From Desulfovibrio sp. A2 (GTDB lineage Bacteria > Desulfobacterota > Desulfovibrionia > Desulfovibrionales > Desulfovibrionaceae): DNA of 64,000 bases. A program made the translations under genes and the position numbers. The stretch lies in assembly GCF_000226255.1 (NCBI RefSeq), contig NZ_AGFG01000039.1, forward strand, positions 43,440-107,439, in the 5' to 3' direction. The notes beneath the pieces are model-generated. The model was not told the DNA's origin and did no database searches. It saw only the letters and a program-made list of their open reading frames with translations. Position 1 is the stretch's first letter. Each line of letters begins with the position of its first letter. Shown piece by piece: positions 25,630-34,296 of this stretch.

Positions 25630-26305
25630 CCTATCGTTGAACCACCCCCGGATCGAGGCCATCGTGCTTGATCTGGACGGTACCCTGTACCACCAGTTGC
25701 CGCTGCGCGTGGCAATGGCTGCAGAGCTCGCCTGGAGCGCAGCGCGTGGTGACATTGACGCCACGGGCATCTCCATTCTCCGTAAATTCAGGAAACACCG
25801 GGAAGTACTGGCTGGGCTCACGATACGGGACGCGGCATGGCGCCAGTACGCGGATGTGGCCAAGGCTGCCGGCGTGACCGAGGACACCGTGGCCAGGATC
25901 GTCCAAGAGTGGATGTTCCAGCGCCCCCTTAAACATCTGCACCTGGCCGCCATCGGCAGCGCACGCCGCTTCATCGATGCAGCGCGAACCTGCGGCATGA
26001 AGATCGGAGTGCTCTCGGACTATCCTCCCGAAGACAAACTCCGCCGCCTAGGAATTTGCGTGGACGCCTGCCACTGCACGCTCGACATGCCCAGCTCCGT
26101 GCTCAAGCCCCATCCGGGCCCACTGATCGACCTGCTGCACATTTTTGAAGTGGCACCAGAAGCCACCCTGGTGGTGGGTGACCGTGAAGATCGTGACGGG
26201 GCCATGGCACATGCCGCAGGATGTCCCTTTGTGCTCGCGCGAGGTTCGCGCACCTTCACGGAATTGCATGCAACCCTTCTCGGACAGGTGCACCATGCCC
26301 GCTAA
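25613..26305 (+). CDS. HAD-superfamily phosphatase
   Basis: This approximately 230-aa HAD hydrolase shows VLDLDGTLYH (motif I, nucleophile and acid Asp), GVLSDYPPED (motif II), LKPHPGP (motif III Lys) and VVGDREDRDG (motif IV). The start is uncertain. A TTG at 25613 with a CGGAG site seven bases upstream is chosen, which overlaps the UbiA gene by 17 bp and implies coupling. A second TTG at 25637 is possible. The nearest logical substrate is a phosphorylated lipid-linked sugar made by the UbiA-like enzyme. A free sugar phosphate or glycolate-type phosphatase is the alternative. It overlaps the next gene by 11 bp. Confidence 0.84.
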   Translation: MARPGSLSLNHPRIEAIVLDLDGTLYHQLPLRVAMAAELAWSAARGDIDATGISILRKFRKHREVLAGLTIRDAAWRQYADVAKAAGVTEDTVARIVQEWMFQRPLKHLHLAAIGSARRFIDAARTCGMKIGVLSDYPPEDKLRRLGICVDACHCTLDMPSSVLKPHPGPLIDLLHIFEVAPEATLVVGDREDRDGAMAHAAGCPFVLARGSRTFTELHATLLGQVHHAR

Positions 26306-27038
26306 ACACGTATCCTCGGAGCAAACCAGAGCCTTCTACGATGACCTCATGCAGGGCAAGGCCCGTCGCCGCCTCTGGGGAAAAGACACCAGATTTTGTC
26401 CGGAAACTATCCGGCAGCGCCCATCCGTTCACAGGTACTTTTTTCCACATGTTGCGGCCGCCATCGCGCCCGAACACGACGTGCTCGATCTTGGCTGCGG
26501 CCCCGGCAATTTTTTGCCCATCGTCTCCCCACTCTGCCGTAGCCTGACCGGAGCGGACATCGTGCCAACTTTTGTCGAGGCAAGCAGGCAACTCGTTGAA
26601 AACGAACAACTCACCAATACCACCATCGTACTCACGGGCCCGGACCTGCCGTTCACCGACGCGCGCTTCGACCGGGTGATCATGGTTGACACCATTCACC
26701 ACCTAGAGGACGTGACCGCGACCCTGCGAGAGGTTCACAGGATTCTCAAGCCATCCGGAAAACTTTTGGTATTTGAGCCCAACAAATACAACCCGCTCCT
26801 CTGGCTCATGTGCCTGCTGGACGCCAACGAACGCGGCTTGCTCAAGCTGGGCAGTCCATCCGCCTACCAACGGGAAATGAATGGTCTGTTCACGATAGAG
26901 ACATGGGATTGGAACGGCCTGCTCCTCGGCCCTTCATCGCGCCTGGCAACAGGCATAGCGTCATTCCTGGATGCGGGCCTTGGCGGCAGGCTCCGCTGGC
27001 TTCTGCCCAAACTGTTCCTCGTGGCCCGGAAGGCTTGA
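26295..27038 (+). CDS. class I SAM-dependent methyltransferase
   Basis: This 247-aa methyltransferase has motif I LDLGCGPGNFLP, an acidic loop GADIV, and MVDTIHHLED followed by HRILKPSGKLLVFEP. These are typical of small-molecule (UbiE/Coq5-like or sugar) methyltransferases. The ATG at 26295 lies inside the end of the HAD gene (11-bp overlap) with an AGGTG site, indicating coupled translation. The acceptor is unknown; a sugar or lipid intermediate of the locus is inferred from context. Confidence 0.82.
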   Translation: MPAKHVSSEQTRAFYDDLMQGKARRRLWGKDTRFCPETIRQRPSVHRYFFPHVAAAIAPEHDVLDLGCGPGNFLPIVSPLCRSLTGADIVPTFVEASRQLVENEQLTNTTIVLTGPDLPFTDARFDRVIMVDTIHHLEDVTATLREVHRILKPSGKLLVFEPNKYNPLLWLMCLLDANERGLLKLGSPSAYQREMNGLFTIETWDWNGLLLGPSSRLATGIASFLDAGLGGRLRWLLPKLFLVARKA

Positions 27039-27041
27039 GGC

Positions 27042-27923
27042 ATGAAAGCCACGAATCATTGCCGAGTTTGCGGTGGCACGGAACTGACCGTGGTTAAGCC
27101 GGGAATGGCGCCCAGCAATCTGTCCCCGGAAAATTTCGCGATTACCGACCCCCGCTACGGACAGACACTGCCCATTCTTGCCTGCAACGCTTGTGGCTTC
27201 ATGCAGTGCCCCAACGTTGACGGGCTGCTCGGATTCTACCAGGCGCTCGTTGACCCCGCGTACGAAGAGGGCCGCCCACAGCGCAAAATGCAAGCATTCG
27301 GGATACTGCAGCATCTTATGCCGCTGCTTGATACCCCGGCGGGGTCACTCCGACTCCTTGACGTTGGCGCTGGCAGCGGCATCCTTGTCGAGGCTGCGCG
27401 GGAAATGGGCTTCGCCGCACAGGGCGTGGAGCCATGCAGGTGGCTGCAGGAGATTGCCCAAAAGGCGGGTCTCCCCGTGCTGGCAGGCACCATCGACGAT
27501 CTTCCACCCGACGCAAGGTTCGACATCATCGTTCTGGCGGATGTCATCGAACATGTCGAAACACCGGTCCAACTGCTGCGGGCGTGCGCAGCCAGACTCA
27601 GCCCCCAGGGCCTGCTCGCGGTGCTGACCCCCGACTGCCGATCCTTGGCTGCGCGCCTGCTGGGGTGGCGCTGGTGGCATTACCGCATCGCGCACATAAA
27701 CTACTTCGACCGGCATACACTGGCGGCCGCCCTCAGCGCGGCCGACCTGGAACCCGTGCGCACCCTCCGGCCGGGATGGCGCTTTACCATGCAGTATCTC
27801 TGCGAAAGGCTGGAAGCGTACGTCCCAAAGGTGCTCATCCCGCGCTTCCTGTACTCGAAGCGGATTTCCATTCCGTTGAACTTGCGGGATTCGCTCATGG
27901 TCATCGCAACCAAAAGACCATGA
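27042..27923 (+). CDS. SAM-dependent methyltransferase with N-terminal zinc-ribbon
   Basis: This 293-aa protein is built like the one at 22114. A Cys-rich head (CRVCGG near residue 5, CNACGF near 48) is followed by a methyltransferase domain with LDVGAGSGILVEAA, VLADVIEHVETP and LLAVLTPDC. Such proteins methylate nucleotide-linked or lipid-linked sugars, or act as 3-deoxysugar C-methyltransferases. It starts 3 bp after the previous stop. Two similar enzymes in one locus suggest at least two methylated positions. No closer assignment is possible. Confidence 0.8.
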   Translation: MKATNHCRVCGGTELTVVKPGMAPSNLSPENFAITDPRYGQTLPILACNACGFMQCPNVDGLLGFYQALVDPAYEEGRPQRKMQAFGILQHLMPLLDTPAGSLRLLDVGAGSGILVEAAREMGFAAQGVEPCRWLQEIAQKAGLPVLAGTIDDLPPDARFDIIVLADVIEHVETPVQLLRACAARLSPQGLLAVLTPDCRSLAARLLGWRWWHYRIAHINYFDRHTLAAALSAADLEPVRTLRPGWRFTMQYLCERLEAYVPKVLIPRFLYSKRISIPLNLRDSLMVIATKRP

Positions 27924-27996
27924 CTCCCGGCTGGCCACTCAGAACGAACAGGCCACGGCCCCACAAGGGGCTGCCCCTGCACAGGACAAGACACGC

Positions 27997-28722
27997 ATGC
28001 GACGAATCCTGACGGTCATCCCGGCACGGGGAGGTTCCAAGGGCCTGCCCGGAAAGAACATCAGGCCTCTTGGCGGTATCCCCCTCATCGCGTGGGCCAT
28101 CAAGAAAGCCGCGGCAGCTGGCGCGTCTCCCTGCATCATCTCGACCGATGATGAGGAAATCGCGGAGACCGCGCGGCGTTGCGGCGGCAATGTCCCCTTT
28201 TTGCGCCCCCCCTCGCTGGGAACGGACACATCGACGCTGCTCCAGGTAAATCATCATGCCCTGACGCATTTCGATGAACGTGGCCAGCATTTCGACGCGG
28301 TTCTGACCATTCACGTCACGGCTCCGCTCATTTCCGCCGCAATCGTCAGACAGGTGATCGACACGTTTCATGCCACCAACGCCTTGAGCGTGGCTACCGT
28401 GACCAAGATCCGCCACGGCCACCCGCTTCAGGCAAAGCGCCTGCTGCAGGACGGCACGCTGCGGGAATACATAGACAGGGACGGCGACATGACCCGCTAC
28501 TCCCGGCAGCAGCGAGAGCCCTTGTATTATCCAAACTGTGGCGTCTACCTGCGAGACCGCAGTCTGGTCGAAGCAATGGACCGCAGCACCAACGGGCTCG
28601 GCGCTTCGCCGCTCGCGGTCGTTGTCCCGCCAGAGCAGGCGGTGGACATAGACGAAGAGATCGACTTCCTGCTCGCAGAAACCATCATCGCTTCCGGCCT
28701 CATCCCGGGGTCGGACGACTAA
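27997..28722 (+). CDS. CMP-sugar (acylneuraminate-type) cytidylyltransferase, first copy
   Basis: This 241-aa enzyme would activate a nonulosonic or ulosonic acid with CTP. IPARGGSKGLPGKNIRPLGG near residue 8 is the nucleotide-binding signature of NeuA, LegF and PtmB enzymes. VDIDEEIDF near the C-terminus provides the metal-binding Asp pair. It opens the unassigned module that continues with a capsule-type transferase, a NeuB-like synthase, an SDR, a transketolase and an aldolase. It differs clearly from the PseF-like copy at 38186 (GLPGKN against RVPRKN), so it probably activates a different sugar. Confidence 0.86.
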   Translation: MRRILTVIPARGGSKGLPGKNIRPLGGIPLIAWAIKKAAAAGASPCIISTDDEEIAETARRCGGNVPFLRPPSLGTDTSTLLQVNHHALTHFDERGQHFDAVLTIHVTAPLISAAIVRQVIDTFHATNALSVATVTKIRHGHPLQAKRLLQDGTLREYIDRDGDMTRYSRQQREPLYYPNCGVYLRDRSLVEAMDRSTNGLGASPLAVVVPPEQAVDIDEEIDFLLAETIIASGLIPGSDD

Positions 28723-28741
28723 CCCAAGGCCAACCCTACCA

Positions 28742-30271
28742 ATGAGCGTACTTTTCATCGGCGCGGGGGAAGACCCCTTCCTGTCGCAGATGGCCGGAAA
28801 CTTCGTGGCGATGGGCGGCAACATCGCGGGCCTTGTCTGCCATGACACACCGAAGCCCGCCTTCCCCCTGCATGCGGTACCGGTGCTCATTAACGCAAGA
28901 CTGCTTCACCGGCCCGAAGACATTGCGCTGGCCTTCGGCGGATGCCCCCCTGCCGCGTTGAGCCGATCTATCCTCGATGCCCTGCGCGATGCCGAGCACG
29001 AGATATTCACCCTCACGGACCGCTATGCCTATTTCCCAAGGCCATTCCACCAGACAAAGCTTCTCTATCGAGAACTCGTCCGCCATATCGTCGGCTTTCT
29101 TGAATCCCGGCGGGACGTTGATGCGATATTCTTTTCGACCACGCCGCACAGCCCTGCGGACATCGTGTTCTTTCACGCTGCGCGCCATCTCGGCATACCG
29201 ACATTACAGGTCAGCCGCACGCTGATCACGAACAGGATTCTTCTGCTTTCCACGTATCATGATACCCAGGAGATGACACCTCGCCGCGACCTGCATGGCA
29301 ATGATCTTGCTGCATGCATCGGCGAGGATCTGCTTTCACTTCTCGAAAAGCAGTCCCCATGGATTGACCTGGCGGTTAAACGACGCCTCAGCGCGGAACA
29401 AGGCGAAACATCGTTACGCCCTGCACTACGATTCTTGCTGCGACACTTCAGGTTCCTGCTCAAACGCCCCTACGCCCAGCGCATGTTCACCCCGTTCGCA
29501 TCATGCCCACCCGCAATGCCTCACGCCAGGCTGTATCTGGAATCCGTCCGGCAGATATTTCGGGCGCGGGGGCTCCGCAGGCATTACGAAAGCCTCGCGT
29601 CCTCGCCCGACCTCGAGGCCCCTTACGTCTACCTTGCCCTGCACTCGCAGCCGGAGCGTTCGACACAGCCCGAAGGGGGCTATTTCGAAGACCAGTTCCT
29701 TGCCGCAGACATCCTGTCGCGGACGCTGCCCGCGGGATGGAAGCTGTATGTCAAGGAGCATCCTCGCCAGACGCAGGTGGTTCCGCCGGACCTTCGCCAA
29801 ACCCATGCCCGCACGGCATGGGATTATGACCGCATTGCCAGTTTGCCCAACACCGTCCTTGTCCCGCAGCGGGTTTCGGGCAAGCGCCTGATCGCGAATG
29901 CCCGCGCGACAGCAACGATTACCGGTTCGGCCGGATGGGAAAGCCTGATCCACGGCAAGCCAGCGTTGACATTCGGTGCGGCGTGGTACCAAGGCTGCGA
30001 CAGTTGCCATGGCGTGACATCCGTTGCGGAGGCGCGCGCCGCCTTGGCTGCCGTGCAGGCGGCCACGGAGGATCAGGTGCGTACGCACGTGCTCCAGTTT
30101 GTCGCTGGCATCAAGCCACACCTCATCCATGCAACAACTTTGCACATACTCGCCAAGGGAAATCCGGAGTACGACCGCATGGCCAACAATCTGGCTTGCG
30201 CGCTGCTTCAGCGTGTACAACAAGTTACCGCGCATAATGGACTTCATGAAGACCGGCATACACCATCCTGA
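28742..30271 (+). CDS. capsule-polysaccharide-synthesis (KpsS/KpsC-like) protein, putative glycosyltransferase
   Basis: This 509-aa soluble protein has a GT-B-like layout. The C-terminal half contains YVYLALHSQPE, KLYVKEHPRQ and TITGSAGWESLIHGKPALTF, the run typical of Pfam capsule-synthesis proteins. KpsS and KpsC use CMP-activated Kdo, so a GT that takes a CMP-activated ulosonic acid fits the cytidylyltransferase just upstream. The N-terminal half has VLFIGAGEDPFLSQ and a Rossmann-like start but no clear family. The ATG at 28742 has a weak ribosome-binding site. The stop codon sits inside an inverted repeat. Confidence 0.68.
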   Translation: MSVLFIGAGEDPFLSQMAGNFVAMGGNIAGLVCHDTPKPAFPLHAVPVLINARLLHRPEDIALAFGGCPPAALSRSILDALRDAEHEIFTLTDRYAYFPRPFHQTKLLYRELVRHIVGFLESRRDVDAIFFSTTPHSPADIVFFHAARHLGIPTLQVSRTLITNRILLLSTYHDTQEMTPRRDLHGNDLAACIGEDLLSLLEKQSPWIDLAVKRRLSAEQGETSLRPALRFLLRHFRFLLKRPYAQRMFTPFASCPPAMPHARLYLESVRQIFRARGLRRHYESLASSPDLEAPYVYLALHSQPERSTQPEGGYFEDQFLAADILSRTLPAGWKLYVKEHPRQTQVVPPDLRQTHARTAWDYDRIASLPNTVLVPQRVSGKRLIANARATATITGSAGWESLIHGKPALTFGAAWYQGCDSCHGVTSVAEARAALAAVQAATEDQVRTHVLQFVAGIKPHLIHATTLHILAKGNPEYDRMANNLACALLQRVQQVTAHNGLHEDRHTPS

Positions 30272-30291
30272 AAAAATAGTTCCTTTTCAGG
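30267..30291 (+). terminator. hairpin at the stop codon of the KpsS-like gene
   Basis: CCTGAAAA (30267-30274) and TTTTCAGG (30284-30291) form an 8-bp stem around a 9-nt loop, overlapping the TGA stop. There is no U-tract, so it is at best a weak terminator or a transcript-stability element before the 190-bp gap that follows. Confidence 0.35.
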
Positions 30292-30462
30292 ACATTATGA
30301 GAGATGGCGCACGGGGCTCGGCTTGAACAGCCGCCCGGCGTAGTGTACACTTGCACACCTTAGGCAGCATCCGCGCCGGACAAGCACTGCCGAGGGCCAA
30401 TCCCGACTCCAGATACGCAACCGGTTTCGGTTACGCGATTGATGCGCACAAAAGGAGCAACC

Positions 30463-31530
30463 GTGAATTTTCTCAACCGCCACATCTATCTTGACGGCGT
30501 TCGCATCGGCGATTCAGAGCGCTGCTATGTCATTGCGGAAATAGGCCATAACCATCAGGGGTCTCTTGACACCGCGAAGGAAATGATTCTTTCCGCAAAA
30601 CAATGCGGTGCAGACGCTGTAAAATTCCAGAAGCGAAACAACAAGACGCTCTTCACAAAAATCCTGTACGAGTCTCCATACACGAGTGAAAACAGCTATG
30701 GGCCTACATATGGAGCACACAGGGAAGCACTGGAATTCAGCATTGATCAATACAAAGAACTTGCATCATTTTGCAATGAACAAAAAATAAGCTTCTTTGC
30801 AACTGCATTTGACTTTGAGAGCGCAGACTTCCTCGAAGAAGTAAACATCCCGTTCTACAAGATAGCCTCTGCCGACCTCCAGAATACTCCACTGCTGCGA
30901 TATGTCGCCAAATTCGGAAAGCCCATAATCCTCTCTACGGGGGGGGGGACCATAGACGATGTGCAAAGAGCATACGACGCCATAATGCCCATAAATACCC
31001 AACTGGTCATCCTGCAATGCACGGCGTCGTACCCTGTGGAAAAATATGAAGAGATGGATTTGCGCGTCATCCAGACCTATCTCTCCCGGTTTCCGGATGC
31101 CGTGGTGGGCCTTTCCGACCACGAGAACGGCATCGGCATGGCCCTGGTCGCCTTCGCCCTTGGCGCTCGTGTCGTAGAAAAACATTTCACGCTAAACCGG
31201 GCATGGCGCGGCACGGACCACGCGTTCTCCCTTGCACCGACGGGCATGCAGAAGCTGGTTCGCGACCTGAAGCGCGCTGGCCTGGCACTCGGCGACGGCA
31301 TGAAGCGTCGGCATCCCTCCGAAGAAAAACCCCTGCTCAAAATGAGCAAGCAGATCGTGGCCGCGCGCGACTTGCCCGCCGGGCACGTACTGACGGAGGC
31401 GGACCTGGCGCTGAAGTCGCCGGGCGGCGGCACCCCGCCGTACGAGATGGACAACCTTGTCGGCCGCCGCACCCTGGTCGCCCTCCAGGAAGATCAGGGC
31501 GTCAGCCTTGACGCGGTGGAACCCAAGTGA
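30463..31530 (+). CDS. NeuB/SpsE-family ulosonic acid synthase, first copy, with internal poly-G tract
   Basis: This 355-aa enzyme would condense phosphoenolpyruvate with an aldose to make a nonulosonic or ulosonic acid. CYVIAEIGHNHQGS (21-34), DAVKFQKRNN, FYKIASADL, GLSDHE, VVEKHFTL and a C-terminal SAF (antifreeze-like) domain (about 285-350) are all present. The GTG at 30463 is chosen for its AAAGGAG site. It differs from PseI at 40440 and seems to belong to another subfamily (KRNNKTLF, SENSYGPTYG). Codons 159-162 are ACG GGG GGG GGG, giving ten consecutive G in a genome that otherwise prefers GGC. Gain or loss of one G would truncate the protein mid-way. The first half is AT-rich and the second GC-rich, suggesting recombination within the gene. 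Confidence 0.86.
   Translation: MNFLNRHIYLDGVRIGDSERCYVIAEIGHNHQGSLDTAKEMILSAKQCGADAVKFQKRNNKTLFTKILYESPYTSENSYGPTYGAHREALEFSIDQYKELASFCNEQKISFFATAFDFESADFLEEVNIPFYKIASADLQNTPLLRYVAKFGKPIILSTGGGTIDDVQRAYDAIMPINTQLVILQCTASYPVEKYEEMDLRVIQTYLSRFPDAVVGLSDHENGIGMALVAFALGARVVEKHFTLNRAWRGTDHAFSLAPTGMQKLVRDLKRAGLALGDGMKRRHPSEEKPLLKMSKQIVAARDLPAGHVLTEADLALKSPGGGTPPYEMDNLVGRRTLVALQEDQGVSLDAVEPK
30939..30948 (+). repeat. poly-G tract (10 G) inside the NeuB-like gene
   Basis: Ten G in a row, by far the longest G or C homopolymer I see in the window (the next are seven). As read, the gene is in frame (ON). Slipped-strand mispairing at tracts of this length is the classic mechanism of phase variation in Campylobacter glycan genes. 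Here it is a prediction. Confidence 0.9.
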
Positions 31531-32348
31531 GTACGGCCGCGCGGTTCTCCCTGGCCGGGCGCACGGTGGTCATCACCGGGGGGCTCGGCCAACTGGGACG
31601 GCAATACACCCGCGCAGTCCTCGACATGGGAGGCACGGTGGCCGCTCTGGACATGGCCTCGCCCGCGGGTGCCTATTCCGGGACATTCGGCCCGGAACTC
31701 GAAGAGGGTCGCCTGTTCACCCTGAACGTCGACGTCACGGACAAGGACTCACTTGCCGGTGCCCTGAGTGACATCACCGCGCGCGCAGGGGTACCGCACG
31801 GCCTCGTCAACAACGCCGCGCTCGACTCTCCCCCCGGCGCCCCCGCCGGTGAAAACGGCCCTCTGGAAGGCTACCCCCTCGAATCGTTCGACCGTATCAT
31901 GCAGGTCAACGTCACCGGCTGCCTGGCGGCCTGCCAGATATTCGGCGGGGCCATGGCCGAAGCGGGCCGGGGTTCCATCGTGAACATCTGTTCCACCTAC
32001 GGACTCGTCTCGCCGGACCAGCGCCTGTATGATTACCGTCGCGCACGCGGCGAAGATTTCTTCAAGCCCGTATCCTACGCCGCGTCCAAGTCGGCCATGC
32101 TCAATCTCACCCGCTACATGGCCACCTACTGGGCGTCGCGGGGAGTCCGCGTGAACACCCTGACGCCAGGCGGCGTATTCAACGGGCAGGAATCCGCCTT
32201 CCTCGAAGGGTACGCACGGCGCACCCCCCTCGGCCGCATGGCGGACGAGGCGGAATACAACGGCGCCGTCGTGTTCCTGCTTTCCGATGCATCCTCCTAC
32301 ATGACCGGGGCAAACCTCGTCATCGACGGCGGCTGGACCGCCTGGTAA
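31527..32348 (+). CDS. short-chain dehydrogenase/reductase, PtmA-like
   Basis: This 273-aa SDR has VVITGGLGQLG (cofactor loop), a catalytic Tyr184 and Lys188 in VSYAASKSAML, and a C-terminus ending VIDGGWTAW. The long stretch NTLTPGGVFNGQ through YMTGANL strongly recalls PtmA, the SDR of the Campylobacter flagellin-sugar (legionaminic) locus, which acts on precursor supply. The start is a GTG overlapping the previous stop by four bases (GTGA), so it is translationally coupled to the NeuB-like synthase. It probably reduces or oxidises a precursor of that enzyme's substrate. Confidence 0.84.
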   Translation: MSTAARFSLAGRTVVITGGLGQLGRQYTRAVLDMGGTVAALDMASPAGAYSGTFGPELEEGRLFTLNVDVTDKDSLAGALSDITARAGVPHGLVNNAALDSPPGAPAGENGPLEGYPLESFDRIMQVNVTGCLAACQIFGGAMAEAGRGSIVNICSTYGLVSPDQRLYDYRRARGEDFFKPVSYAASKSAMLNLTRYMATYWASRGVRVNTLTPGGVFNGQESAFLEGYARRTPLGRMADEAEYNGAVVFLLSDASSYMTGANLVIDGGWTAW

Positions 32349-32359
32349 GCGAACCCACC

Positions 32360-34285
32360 ATGCAAAGCTCCCTCGCCTTCGTTCCCGCCGACGAATGCCG
32401 CAGGATACTGGACCTGCCCGTCGGCCACCTGGAAAAGCGGCAACTCTTCGCCGACGTCTGCCGCATCAACACCCTGTTCATGATCACCAAGGCAGGGTCG
32501 GGGCACATCGGCACCTCGTTCTCCTGCCTCGACATTCTGGCGGCGCTGTTCATCAACGGGTTGCGGGAAGGGAACGACGCGGCCACCGGCTATCCCTATC
32601 GCGACCTGTTCTTCTCGTCGAAGGGGCACGACGTGCCTGCCGTCTATGCCTGCCTGATCGCGCTGGGACACCTGCCGTTCGACAGCATCCACACCCTGCG
32701 CCGCCTCGGCGGCCTGCCCGGCCACCCCGACCGCCGCACCCCCGGCCTGCCGTGCAATACGGGCTCGTTGGGGATGGGCATTTCCAAGGCCAAGGGCTTC
32801 GTGCATGCCGCCCGAGCCCAGGGGCTGGACCGGCGCTGCTTCGTGCTGACCGGAGACGGCGAACTGCAGGAGGGCCAGATATGGGAATCGCTGCAGGGCG
32901 CTGCCAACCGGGGCCTGCACGAAATCACCGTCATCGTCGATCACAACAAGATCCAGTCCGACATCTGGGTGCATCGGACCAGCGACCTCGGCGATCTTGA
33001 CGCCAAGTTCGCCGCCTTTGGCTGGCATGTGCAGCGCTGCAACGGGCACGACCCCGCCGCGCTGGACACGGCACTCGCCAACGCCGCAACCGATCCCAGG
33101 CCCTCGGTCATCATCGCCGACACGCAGAAAGGGGCGGGTGCAGAGGCGTTTCTGCACACCGCCGCCCATGACAGTTCCGAACTGTACCGCTTCCACAGCG
33201 GCGCACCAGCACCGGAAGCCCGTGACGCGGCGCTGGCGGAACTCGCAGACCGCATTGAACGCAGTCTGCGCGACGTGGGCGCGGCCACGCCCCTGCTCCT
33301 GCACCGTGAGCCCGCTGCGCCCGTTCCGGCACCCCCCGCAGCAACGCCGCAACGCCTCATCGATGCGTATGCGGCGGCACTGCTGGACGCGGCACGGCAC
33401 GACCCGCGCATCGTGGCACTGGATGCCGACCTCAAGAAGGACTGCGGCCTGCTGCCATTGGAGGCCGAACTGCCGGACAGGTTCGTGGAATGCGGCATCG
33501 CCGAACAGGACATGGTTTCGCAGGCAGGGGCCATGTCCCTTTCCGGCATGCTGCCCGTGGTGCACTCCTTCGCCTGCTTCCTGACGCCGCGCGCGGCGGA
33601 GCAGATATACAACAACGCTTCCGAGCACACCGCCGTGACATACGTCGGATCACTGGTCGGCGTTGTCCCCGGCGGCCCCGGGCACTCGCACCAGAGCATC
33701 CGTGACATCGCGTTGATGGGGGGCGTACCGGGCAGCATCGCGCTGGAACCATGCTGCGAGGCCGAGGTGGCCCCCGCGTTGCGTGCCTGCCTGGCCCACC
33801 CGGGCCCCAGCTATCTGCGCCTGGTCAGCATTCCCTGCGACATTCCGTACTCCCTTCCCGAGGATCACAGGCTGGAGAAGGGCAAGGGGCACGTCCTGCT
33901 GCCCGGCACCCAGGTGGCCGTCATCGGCTACGGCCCCGTCCTGCTGCCCCAGGCATGGCACGCGGCGCACCGCTTGGCCGCCGAAGGGGTAAGCGTCACG
34001 GTAATCGACCTGCCGTGGCTGAACCACGTCGATCCCGCGTGGCTTGCGGAAGAGCTGTCGGGCAAGACGCTTGTGGTGACATTGGACAACCACCTGCTCG
34101 ACGGCGGGCAGGGTCGGCGCATCGCAGCGGCCATGGCCGGGGCGGGCATCGCCGTGCCCGTACTGCACCTGGGGCCCGAGGACTTCCCCCCCTGCGGGCG
34201 CAACGACGAAGTGCTGGCCAAGCTGGGCCTGGACGCTGGCGGCATCGCCCGCGCCATTCGCGACACCCTCCAATCCATCCGCTGA
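32360..34285 (+). CDS. transketolase-type TPP enzyme, single chain
   Basis: This 641-aa protein contains all three transketolase domains. The TPP-binding domain has GDGELQEGQIWE at about 165-176 and KAGSGHIGTS near residue 45. The pyrimidine domain runs from about 325 (ECGIAEQDM carries the cofactor-activating Glu). The C-terminal domain starts near 490. Transketolases move a two-carbon ketol unit between sugars. Many sugar-locus versions are split into two genes; this one is fused. The ATG at 32360 lies 12 bp after the SDR. Between a PtmA-like SDR and a DapA-like aldolase, it probably builds or remodels the carbon skeleton of the CMP-activated sugar. A copy for central metabolism is less likely given the setting. 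Confidence 0.87.
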   Translation: MQSSLAFVPADECRRILDLPVGHLEKRQLFADVCRINTLFMITKAGSGHIGTSFSCLDILAALFINGLREGNDAATGYPYRDLFFSSKGHDVPAVYACLIALGHLPFDSIHTLRRLGGLPGHPDRRTPGLPCNTGSLGMGISKAKGFVHAARAQGLDRRCFVLTGDGELQEGQIWESLQGAANRGLHEITVIVDHNKIQSDIWVHRTSDLGDLDAKFAAFGWHVQRCNGHDPAALDTALANAATDPRPSVIIADTQKGAGAEAFLHTAAHDSSELYRFHSGAPAPEARDAALAELADRIERSLRDVGAATPLLLHREPAAPVPAPPAATPQRLIDAYAAALLDAARHDPRIVALDADLKKDCGLLPLEAELPDRFVECGIAEQDMVSQAGAMSLSGMLPVVHSFACFLTPRAAEQIYNNASEHTAVTYVGSLVGVVPGGPGHSHQSIRDIALMGGVPGSIALEPCCEAEVAPALRACLAHPGPSYLRLVSIPCDIPYSLPEDHRLEKGKGHVLLPGTQVAVIGYGPVLLPQAWHAAHRLAAEGVSVTVIDLPWLNHVDPAWLAEELSGKTLVVTLDNHLLDGGQGRRIAAAMAGAGIAVPVLHLGPEDFPPCGRNDEVLAKLGLDAGGIARAIRDTLQSIR

Positions 34286-34296
34286 CAGGCAGACCA

